NCBI GenBank assembly: GCA_902788205.1
Contig: CADAJJ010000069.1
Location: forward strand, 1-8,042
DNA from: RUG023 sp900315435
GTDB taxonomy: Bacteria; Spirochaetota; Spirochaetia; Sphaerochaetales; Sphaerochaetaceae
Length of the DNA stretch: 8,042 nt
Direction: 5' to 3'
Position 1 is the stretch's first letter. Each line of letters opens with the position of its first letter. Shown piece by piece: positions 1 through 5,796 of the stretch. The notes under the pieces are model-generated. The model saw only the letters and a program-made list of their open reading frames with translations, made no database searches and was not told the origin of the DNA. A program made the translations under genes and the position numbers.

Positions 1-154
1 TGTAGTTGCTTACAAGTTTGAGACTTCATTCCCTTTTTTCATACCCCCCATCCCTTGCGTTTCCGCTTCATCCCACAAAAATCTGTACAGAGCCTTTTTT
101 TACAGAGCCGAAAGATTACCTTTCTGTTGGAGAAGTTTCGGAACGCTGTGCCTT
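1..154. other. Non-coding stretch downstream of the unknown minus-strand gene
   Basis: I see no convincing gene here. Minus-strand reading frames after position 154 are short (10 codons or so) or run off the edge without a good ribosome binding site. The stretch is richer in T runs than the rest of the window. It contains the 10-bp palindrome TCTGTACAGA (82-91) and a 9-bp direct repeat TACAGAGCC (86-94 and 101-109) separated by six T. It may be a spacer or the upstream region of a gene lying beyond position 1. Confidence 0.5.
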
Positions 155-1135
155 TCAGAAAGAAGTCCCTCGATCATGGAGGGGAAACCTGGAATACTTC
201 AGAATGTCCTCTTCGATGCATTTGGTTCTTTCCAAAGGAAACGGCACGTCGCTTTCCTGGCAGAAGTGGATACGGGTGATGACGCCGACGAGAAGGTGGT
301 TGTCCTCTCCTCCTGGCACATAGACGATCTCCCCCGGATGGTGGGTGCGCCATCGAGCCCGATACCAGTATTCCTTGTCCTTCCATTGCGCGACACGGAC
401 CAGGACGTAACAATACCAACCGGCCGAAAGCCAGGGGCGGAAGGGAAGGGTGGTGAGTTTCTCGAAAAAGGTCGCGAAAGATTGCCAATGCTCCGGCATG
501 GAACCGGTAGAGAACCTGCGCTTCAGGGAGAATGACGGCTTGTCGATGGGGTGATAGGTGAGCGTCAGGGCGGGACCATCCTTGCGGTCGCTTGGCCGCT
601 CGTCAAGGAATCCTTCCATGAAGTCCAGGGCTGACATGCAGGCATCGCTGTCGGTGCGCGAGATGGAGACTTCCGGCCGACGGGAGGAGACGGAAAGGAT
701 TCCCCGGGGGCCATCGGCGAGCATGCGCATATGGCCCATGCCGTTGATGCTGAGCTCGGCCTTGCGGAGAGAAGACTGCCAGAGAAACGGTACAGGAAGC
801 ACCTCCCTGCACAACCAGACGAGCTGGTTCCAGGTGGAGGGATGCGCGAATCCTGTCTTGTGGATCGCCTTGCCATCGAGCCGATAGACGAGATTCCATG
901 GCGAGATGGGTGCGTCATCCCGCGTGAGAGCCGTTGCTTCCCAGTGCCTGATGATATGGTGAAGCTGCTCTATCTGCCGTGGTTTTACCCGGAGGGCCTG
1001 CATCTGCGGGAGAGGATATTCCCCGTCACTCCAGGCTCGCCCGAACCATTGCCTGTCCCTTCGTTCCAACTCGACGAGCCACCGCGGGTCAGGAGAAAGC
1101 ACGTGTTCCTCGGAGAGTTTGAAATAGCTCAGCAA
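155..1135 (-). CDS. Uncharacterised protein, about 326 residues, TTG start, downstream of sppA
   Basis: I do not recognise this family. The frame is open for 327 codons and ends with TGA at 155-157. There is no ATG near the beginning. I chose the TTG at 1133-1135 because the minus strand has AAGAGGAG (1150-1143) seven bases before it. A TTG at 1178-1180 would add 15 residues and overlap sppA, but has no Shine-Dalgarno site. The product is rich in Trp, Arg and His, with no signal peptide or membrane segment, so it is probably cytosolic. Residues about 255-310 (WYRARWRTHHPGEIVYVPGG, then a VPFPLERTK stretch) read like a small beta-barrel such as those in nucleic-acid-binding proteins; this is a visual impression only. 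The gene lies 22 bases after the sppA stop on the same strand, so the two are probably co-transcribed. The function is unknown. Confidence 0.7.
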   Translation of the reverse strand: MLSYFKLSEEHVLSPDPRWLVELERRDRQWFGRAWSDGEYPLPQMQALRVKPRQIEQLHHIIRHWEATALTRDDAPISPWNLVYRLDGKAIHKTGFAHPSTWNQLVWLCREVLPVPFLWQSSLRKAELSINGMGHMRMLADGPRGILSVSSRRPEVSISRTDSDACMSALDFMEGFLDERPSDRKDGPALTLTYHPIDKPSFSLKRRFSTGSMPEHWQSFATFFEKLTTLPFRPWLSAGWYCYVLVRVAQWKDKEYWYRARWRTHHPGEIVYVPGGEDNHLLVGVITRIHFCQESDVPFPLERTKCIEEDILKYSRFPLHDRGTSF

Positions 1136-1142
1136 ACCGGTT

Positions 1143-1150
1143 CTCCTCTT
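1143..1150 (-). promoter_or_regulatory. Ribosome binding site that decides the TTG start of the unknown gene
   Basis: The minus strand reads AAGAGGAG, seven bases upstream of the TTG at 1135. It is the only strong Shine-Dalgarno match near the 5' end of this frame. It lies in the short gap after the sppA stop codon, as expected for a downstream operon gene. Confidence 0.6.
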
Positions 1151-1157
1151 CCAGGCA

Positions 1158-1973
1158 TTATCTGAACCTTCCCGTATCAAAGAAGAACGCGGGAAACGGC
1201 GTTGGGGATTCCAGCTTCGCCAATACCGCGTCGGCGCCGCTCTGGTTTTTTGCCCCTAGGAATTTCTTGAGGAGCCCCTTCTTTTTCCTCTTGTAGTCGA
1301 TTGCCGTTAGGGAATAACCGAGCTCCTTCTCGATGGAATCGCAGGCTTCTCCGAAATCCGCAATCTCGTCGACAAGGCCGGCCGCAAGCGCCTGCTTCGC
1401 CGTGTAGATCCTTCCATCGGCAAGCTCCTTCACGTTCTCGATGCTCAGGTTCCTTCTCTCAGCGACAAGCCCCGTGAACTGCTCGTAGCTTTCGTCGGAG
1501 ATGCGCTGCATGATGGCGATCTGCTCTTGGGTGGGTGGTGTCGCGATGTCGCCCATGGTCTTGTTCCTGCCTGTATGGATGTATTCGGACTTGATGCCGA
1601 CCTTTCCCAGCAATTCGGAAGCGTCAAGGAACCGGGCGGAGATGACACCGATGGAACCGGTAAGGGTGTTCCTGTTGGCGAAGATCTTGTCTGCCGCCAG
1701 CCCGATGTAATATCCCCCGCTTGCCGCGAGCGACCCGAAGTACGCATATACCGGTTTCTTCGTTTTCTTCTTGTACGCAAGCAATGCCTGGTACACTTCA
1801 TCGGTCTGATAGACACCACCGCCCGGCGAGTCGATATGCAGGATGATTCCCATGATGTGCTTCTTGTCTGCCAGCTCGTCAATGGTATCCAGCAACCACT
1901 CCTGGTTGTAGGTGTCATTGTCCTTCTCGATGATTCCCTCAATAAAGATTCTTGCAAATTTCTTGTGTTTCAT
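1158..1973 (-). CDS. sppA: Signal peptide peptidase SppA-type serine protease (S49 family), short form
   Basis: This 271-residue protein is an S49 (SppA/protease IV, ClpP-like fold) peptidase; the family cleaves leftover signal peptides or other membrane-associated substrates with a Ser-Lys dyad. Visible motifs are the oxyanion-loop stretch IDSPGGG (47-53), the nucleophile motif SLAASGGYY with Ser85, and RNKTMGD with Lys138. The Ser-Lys spacing of 53 matches the short Bacillus-type SppA (Ser147/Lys199). A downstream segment with ELADGRIYTAKQALAAGLVD (183-202) is also typical of the family. The start ATG (1971-1973) has GAGGA seven bases upstream. A longer start at 2039 would add 22 residues with a weaker site. 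Unusually, neither start gives an N-terminal membrane anchor. The tail is basic (KRKKKGLLKKFLG, about 228-240). It heads a likely two-gene operon with the unknown gene downstream. Family assignment is secure; substrate and location are not. Confidence 0.9.
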   Translation of the reverse strand: MKHKKFARIFIEGIIEKDNDTYNQEWLLDTIDELADKKHIMGIILHIDSPGGGVYQTDEVYQALLAYKKKTKKPVYAYFGSLAASGGYYIGLAADKIFANRNTLTGSIGVISARFLDASELLGKVGIKSEYIHTGRNKTMGDIATPPTQEQIAIMQRISDESYEQFTGLVAERRNLSIENVKELADGRIYTAKQALAAGLVDEIADFGEACDSIEKELGYSLTAIDYKRKKKGLLKKFLGAKNQSGADAVLAKLESPTPFPAFFFDTGRFR

Positions 1974-1980
1974 GCATTTG

Positions 1981-1985
1981 TCCTC
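1981..1985 (-). promoter_or_regulatory. Ribosome binding site supporting the sppA start at 1973
   Basis: The minus strand reads GAGGA, seven bases before the ATG at 1973. This favours the short SppA start over the alternative ATG at 2039. Confidence 0.6.
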
Positions 1986-2086
1986 AATGTCGATAATCCG
2001 CATTCCCAGAATACCAATACAAGTGCTTTCTGCAAACATGGAAAAACCTTTTTTGCGGTTCTGCGTCAGGGGTCGCCGACTAGTTC

Positions 2087-2100
2087 TGAACGGCCGTTCA
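2087..2100. promoter_or_regulatory. Perfect 14-bp palindrome in the sppA / MBL-rubredoxin divergent spacer
   Basis: TGAACGGCCGTTCA is a perfect dyad ending 29 bases before the ATG of the MBL-rubredoxin gene. An overlapping GTTC-T-GAAC (2083-2091) lies just before it, so the GTTC/GAAC half-site appears three times. Position and symmetry suit an operator for a dimeric repressor; the sequence style resembles TetR-family sites, which is inference. No regulator gene is in the window. The rest of the 156-bp spacer shows no clear promoter boxes. Confidence 0.4.
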
Positions 2101-2116
2101 TGCAAGAATGGAAGCC

Positions 2117-2122
2117 AAGGAG
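2117..2122 (+). promoter_or_regulatory. Ribosome binding site fixing the start of the MBL-rubredoxin gene
   Basis: AAGGAG lies seven bases before the ATG at 2130. The frame is open for about 200 codons further upstream, but that part is antisense to sppA. This site and the family alignment place the true start at 2130. Confidence 0.65.
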
Positions 2123-2129
2123 TCGGAAA

Positions 2130-3089
2130 ATGACAATCAAGGCAATCAAATTGTTCCAAGACGGTTTCATGGTCCAGCCGTTCGCGTTTGGCGGGGAGGA
2201 AGGCCCTGCCGCATACAATCCCGCCATCCGCTATCGCTCCAGCCTGCAGAATTATCTGATCGATACCGGCAAGGAAGTCATTCTGGTAGATACCGGCATG
2301 CCGGACGGATATCCTGGCCAGGTTGTCGAGGCGAAGACCATGCTCTACATGGGAGAGAAGATCAGCGACTACCTGCCTGCGTTGGAAAAGGCCGGATACA
2401 CGAGCGGGCAAGTGACCAAGATCCTGGTCACCCACAAGCACGCCGACCATACTGGCGCCTTGAAGCATTTTCCCCAGGCGAAAATCTATGCTTCCGGGAT
2501 CGAAGCCAAGGCTACGGAACTGCAGCTGCCCAATGTCGTGCCAGTCGGGTTCACCGATGGCCCTTATGCCAATTTTCCCGCTTCCCAGACAATCTGCGAG
2601 GGGGTGCACTTCATTGCCGCTCCCGGCCACACCACAGGCAACTCCATCGTCATTGTCGAGGATGGAGGGCTTTTCTATCTGATCCATGGCGATGTGACCT
2701 ATTGCGACGAGGCCCTGTACGCCAACAAGTTGTCTGTCGTCTACGAGGACAAGGTCGCGGCACGCGAGACGCTTGACATGGTCCGTGCCTTCATCGCCAC
2801 CCATCCGACCGTCTACGTGTCGACCCATACCCCGCTCGGATGGGAGAATCTTGAGGCAAAGCACGTCGTCGACCTGGACAATCCTCCTGCGGTCATTCCC
2901 CCGAAGGAACCGAAGGCGCGCAAGACGGCTACGGGCAAATATGTCTGTGGCGTCTGTGGCTATGTCTACGATCCCGCTGTGGGAGACCCCAGCCAAGGCA
3001 TCGCCCCGGGAACTCCGTTCGAGAAGCTTCCCGAGGATTGGCATTGCCCGCGTTGCAAGCAGCCAAAGGCGAAATTCGGGAAAGCCTAG
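2130..3089 (+). CDS. AHL-lactonase-like metallo-beta-lactamase-fold hydrolase fused to a C-terminal rubredoxin
   Basis: This 319-residue protein has two domains. Residues 1 to about 250 are a metallo-beta-lactamase fold with a full dinuclear metal site: H102-x-H104-x-D106-H107, H167 (in APGHTTG), D188 and H233. D188 is followed by V-T-Y191. This set and its spacing are almost those of the AHL lactonase AiiA (H104, H106, D108, H109, H169, D191, Y194, H235). Residues about 270-315 are a classic rubredoxin: YVCGVCGYVYDP (C273, C276) and WHCPRC (C306, C309), binding one Fe by four cysteines. A Pro/Lys linker (about 251-269) joins them. Flavodiiron proteins also pair this fold with redox domains, but they use HxExD and a flavodoxin, both absent here. 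No signal peptide is seen. The start ATG has AAGGAG seven bases upstream. Fold and rubredoxin are sure; the substrate (a lactone, thioester or redox substrate) is unknown. Confidence 0.92.
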   Translation: MTIKAIKLFQDGFMVQPFAFGGEEGPAAYNPAIRYRSSLQNYLIDTGKEVILVDTGMPDGYPGQVVEAKTMLYMGEKISDYLPALEKAGYTSGQVTKILVTHKHADHTGALKHFPQAKIYASGIEAKATELQLPNVVPVGFTDGPYANFPASQTICEGVHFIAAPGHTTGNSIVIVEDGGLFYLIHGDVTYCDEALYANKLSVVYEDKVAARETLDMVRAFIATHPTVYVSTHTPLGWENLEAKHVVDLDNPPAVIPPKEPKARKTATGKYVCGVCGYVYDPAVGDPSQGIAPGTPFEKLPEDWHCPRCKQPKAKFGKA

Positions 3090-4672
3090 GTCCGTTCCTT
3101 GTCCTTGCCCGTTTTCTGGATACCGAGCATGCGTAGTTCTTCAAGCGGTACCCAATCGCCCATGCCTGCCCGTTTCTCCACGGTCGTGAGGGTCTGGCGC
3201 ACCTCGCGTTTGGTCGGAGGGATTTCTCCGAATATCTTGGCGTAGGGATCGAGCGTCTGTTTCGCGAGATAGTCGGAGAGCAGGCAGGTTTTCCAGCCAT
3301 AGGGAAGTCCCTCCTTGCCGATCTGGTCCGCCAGTTGGCGGGCATCCTCGGCCAGGAGCGATGTCACATCGCCAAATGAGAGTCCGGTCAAGACCATTGT
3401 CTGGACGATGACGGCATGCGTCTCCTCCGGCCAGACGAACGAGAACAACCGTCCGAGAGACTCCTCTGCCTTGGGCTTGCGGGCGCCGGCGAAAGGTTTC
3501 GTCACATCCCCGTTGAAGGGGAGCAGTCCATCCTTCCACGCCTGGTCGCAGACCTCCTTGAGCAGGAACAAGGCTTGCTGGCAACTGGTGGGATGGCGCT
3601 TGCACAGATACTTGCAGAAGGAACGTGCTTCCGCCTGAGTGATCCCGCAAAGCTGTTTCTGGGAAAAGCGGGCATCAAGCACCCTTCCCACAAATACCTC
3701 GTCATAGGCTTTCCCTGTCTCGTCGTCAACCTCCGGATGGGAGGCGCGGAACGCGCCATCCTCCCGGGAGAAGAACCTGGTCGTGTAGGCGAGGAAGGTA
3801 GGGCATGGCTCTGGTTCCTCGGCGGCTTGGCTTGGCTCTTTTCCATGGAACACCTTGTCGATGGTCTCCAGGATGCGATGCTCATGGGAGAGCCCCGGGG
3901 TAAAGAAGGAAGAGACGGAAAACGCGATTCTTGCGCTGGTCTTGATGCCATAGGGCGTGCGCGGCTTCCTTTCCGCTTCCCTTGGAGGGTCGGGAAGCCC
4001 CAGGAGGGACGCGATGGAGGCTACTGGCAGAGGGTTCTGCTTGGTCCGTTCTGCCACGGGGATACTGACTGGCTTTTCCGGCAACCGGTTGCTTCTGGCA
4101 AGCTTTGCGAAGACCCGCGCGGTGTTTTCCGCGTCATCCAGCGCGTGGTGGCGCTTTCCTTGGAATGGCTCGTGGACCAGCTCCATCGCATAATCCAAGG
4201 AGGGACAGTTGTTGGCTCCCAACGCCTTCATGAAGAGTTTCTGCAGGTCGATGCTGCGTTCCAGGTAGGAAAGCAGCTCGTTCCTCAGGTCCTTGGGTGT
4301 CTGCCAGCGGATCTGCTCGCACAAAATGTGGTAGTCTGATTCGCTCCACATGTACAGGTCGATTGGCGCGTCTCCGAGCCAGTCGCAGAATGCGACCATT
4401 GCCTTTCCAAACGTGGTCTTGAGCGTGGACTTCCCATCCGAATCCTTTTCGAGCGCCTCGTATCGCTTCTCGTACAGACCTTTGGCATGGCCTGGTGTTA
4501 CCAAGGCATGGAACCTGTCGACCAAGGCATACCTGCCATCGAGCATGACGGCGCCGATTTCCAGGACTTCGGCTTTCAGGTGGCTGGCACGGACCTGGTC
4601 CATGGCAAGGTCGACCAGCTCCACATCCACGATGGCTTTCCTGCCCAAGGTTGTTTTTTGTCGTATTGCCAT
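3086..4672 (-). CDS. DEDDh 3'-5' exonuclease with a degenerate tyrosine-recombinase-like C-terminal region
   Basis: This is a 528-residue protein. Residues about 12-195 form an RNase T/DnaQ-type exonuclease. Exo I is IVDVELVD (D16, E18), followed by VLEIGAVMLDG. Exo II is the Asp in WSESDYHIL (D113). Exo III is HHALDDAENTARVF (H175, D180). The four acidic residues and the His are therefore present, and it should remove nucleotides from 3' ends of RNA or DNA using two metal ions. Residues about 322-390 look like the helical core-binding domain of a phage-type integrase. Residues about 398-520 look like part of its catalytic domain: TGLSFGDVTSL (429-439) stands where TGLRxGEL is expected, and LEELRMLGIQ (510-519) where HxLR is expected. 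The first catalytic Arg is Ser432, the His is Glu511, and no Tyr follows Arg514, so recombination is not expected. The recombinase likeness is inferred by eye. Only a weak ribosome binding site precedes the ATG. It is divergent from the nucleotidyltransferase pair. Confidence 0.85.
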   Translation of the reverse strand: MAIRQKTTLGRKAIVDVELVDLAMDQVRASHLKAEVLEIGAVMLDGRYALVDRFHALVTPGHAKGLYEKRYEALEKDSDGKSTLKTTFGKAMVAFCDWLGDAPIDLYMWSESDYHILCEQIRWQTPKDLRNELLSYLERSIDLQKLFMKALGANNCPSLDYAMELVHEPFQGKRHHALDDAENTARVFAKLARSNRLPEKPVSIPVAERTKQNPLPVASIASLLGLPDPPREAERKPRTPYGIKTSARIAFSVSSFFTPGLSHEHRILETIDKVFHGKEPSQAAEEPEPCPTFLAYTTRFFSREDGAFRASHPEVDDETGKAYDEVFVGRVLDARFSQKQLCGITQAEARSFCKYLCKRHPTSCQQALFLLKEVCDQAWKDGLLPFNGDVTKPFAGARKPKAEESLGRLFSFVWPEETHAVIVQTMVLTGLSFGDVTSLLAEDARQLADQIGKEGLPYGWKTCLLSDYLAKQTLDPYAKIFGEIPPTKREVRQTLTTVEKRAGMGDWVPLEELRMLGIQKTGKDKERT

Positions 4673-4678
4673 TTTTCC

Positions 4679-4687
4679 ATCTTACCA
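4679..4687 (-). promoter_or_regulatory. Candidate extended -10 promoter for the exonuclease gene
   Basis: The minus strand reads TGGTAAGAT, an extended -10 box (TGnTAAGAT), six bases before the ATG at 4672. No good -35 box is seen at 17-18 bp. If used, transcription would begin at or next to the ATG, giving a leaderless message. That would fit the lack of a clear Shine-Dalgarno site. Confidence 0.35.
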
Positions 4688-4739
4688 TGGAAGGCAATGG
4701 CCTGAAACTGGAGAAAACACGATTTGAATGCCGGAAATG

Positions 4740-4748
4740 TGCTAGAAT
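4740..4748 (+). promoter_or_regulatory. Candidate extended -10 promoter for the nucleotidyltransferase operon
   Basis: TGCTAGAAT matches an extended -10 element (TGnTATAAT, one mismatch in the hexamer). It would start transcription near 4755, about 22 bases before the ATG at 4777, leaving room for the AAGGAA ribosome binding site at 4764-4769. The TTGAAT at 4724-4729 is only 13 bp away, too close to act as a normal -35 box. Confidence 0.45.
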
Positions 4749-4776
4749 CGACGTGTCGCAATGAAGGAAAAGCCCG

Positions 4777-5796
4777 ATGGATTTCAACAATTTGATACAA
4801 ACGAAAGCCTACGATTTCCTCCGCACCGATTCCCGGTTGAAAGACCGGGTCATGCTGCTGGGTGTCTGTGGCAGTTATGGCTATGGGACGAACCGGGAAG
4901 GTAGCGATGTGGACCTGCGCGGAATAGCGCTCAACCCGGTGTCGGATATCCTTGGGCTGACCGAGTTCGAGCAGTTTGAGGACCGGACGACAGATTCCGT
5001 CATCTATTCGTTCCGGAAACTGGTCAGGCTCCTGTTGAACTGTAACCCGAATGCCATCGAGATTCTGGGTTTGGACAGCGACCAGTACGTGGTGAAATCC
5101 GTGTTCGGCCAAGAGCTGTTGGACCATACGATGCTGTTTTTGAGCAAACGCGTCGCATCGTCCTTCTGCCACTATGCGGACACCCAGCTTCGCAAGTTGC
5201 AGAATGCGGTTGCCCGGGACAAGTTGCCTCAGCCCGAACGGGAAGCGCATATCTTGCGGTCTGCTGGCCATGTGCTGGAAGATTACAACCGGCGCTTCCA
5301 AGAACAGGGACCGGGGGTGCGGCTGTATGTCGCCGACGCGGTGACCGAAGGGCTGGAAAAGGAACTTTTCCTGGAAGGGCATATCGCGCAGTATCCGCTT
5401 CGGAAATGGTTCGCGTTGATGGACAGCCTGCATGCGGTGGTGAGGAATTATGATACAGGTGGGAGCCGGAACCATACAAAAGATACCAACCACCTGCAAA
5501 AACACGCCATGCATCTCGTCCGCCTGCTCATGATGGGAATCGACATCCTGGAGCATGCGGAAATCCGGACGCACAGGCCGGAATCGGATTTGCGGCTCTT
5601 GAGGGAGATCCGGGATGGCGCATATATGCAGGACGGAGTTCCTACGCCGGAGTTTTACGAGATAGTCGCTGATTACGAAAACCGGTTTGCCGAGGCATCG
5701 GAGCATAGCTTGTTGCCGGATAATCCCGACATGCAGGCGGTGGAGACGTTCGTCGAGCATATCAACCGCCAGGCAGTCAGCGAGGAGGGAAGATGA
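4777..5796 (+). CDS. Pol-beta-superfamily nucleotidyltransferase of the YcgL/RlaP type (COG3541/PF10127), copy 1
   Basis: This 339-residue protein begins with a minimal nucleotidyltransferase domain. The signature is GSYGYGT (32-38) followed by GSDVDLRG, giving metal-binding D44 and D46. D73 in TTDSVIYSFRK is a candidate third carboxylate. NCNPNAIEIL (88-97) follows, typical of the class. The remaining two thirds are mainly helical, with conserved-looking KHAMHLVRLL (242-251). Family members are predicted to transfer a nucleotide to a nucleic acid or protein; PF10127 is named RlaP for a proposed role in RNA repair. No substrate is shown for this protein. It lacks signal peptide and membrane segments. 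The ATG has AAGGAA seven bases upstream. Its stop overlaps the next gene in ATGA, so the two are translationally coupled. It is not a typical short MNT antitoxin because it is much longer and no HEPN partner is present. Confidence 0.85.
   Translation: MDFNNLIQTKAYDFLRTDSRLKDRVMLLGVCGSYGYGTNREGSDVDLRGIALNPVSDILGLTEFEQFEDRTTDSVIYSFRKLVRLLLNCNPNAIEILGLDSDQYVVKSVFGQELLDHTMLFLSKRVASSFCHYADTQLRKLQNAVARDKLPQPEREAHILRSAGHVLEDYNRRFQEQGPGVRLYVADAVTEGLEKELFLEGHIAQYPLRKWFALMDSLHAVVRNYDTGGSRNHTKDTNHLQKHAMHLVRLLMMGIDILEHAEIRTHRPESDLRLLREIRDGAYMQDGVPTPEFYEIVADYENRFAEASEHSLLPDNPDMQAVETFVEHINRQAVSEEGR

Noticed and set aside
1527..2129. Upstream extension of the MBL-rubredoxin frame by about 200 codons
   Set aside because: It is antisense to sppA. 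The MBL domain begins at the ATG at 2130 with a good AAGGAG site.
1974..3044. Upstream extension of the sppA frame to 628 codons on the minus strand
   Set aside because: The extension lies antisense to the clearly recognisable MBL-rubredoxin gene, has no family-like motifs, and the SppA domain and its ribosome binding site begin at 1973.
2130..3089. Flavodiiron protein / flavorubredoxin
   Set aside because: There is no flavodoxin domain, and the metal motif is HxHxDH, not HxExD.
3416..4339. Long plus-strand frame (307 codons) opposite the exonuclease gene
   Set aside because: It is a shadow of the exonuclease codon pattern. It has no domain-like motif and the minus strand carries all catalytic motifs.
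3086..4672. Active integrase with nearby attachment sites
   Set aside because: The recombinase-like part lacks the first Arg, the His and the Tyr nucleophile, and no tRNA gene, att-like repeat or phage gene is visible.
4576..5760. Minus-strand frame of 394 codons opposite the first nucleotidyltransferase
   Set aside because: It is antisense to a gene with a clear catalytic signature, and it also crosses the divergent promoter and the exonuclease 5' end in another frame.
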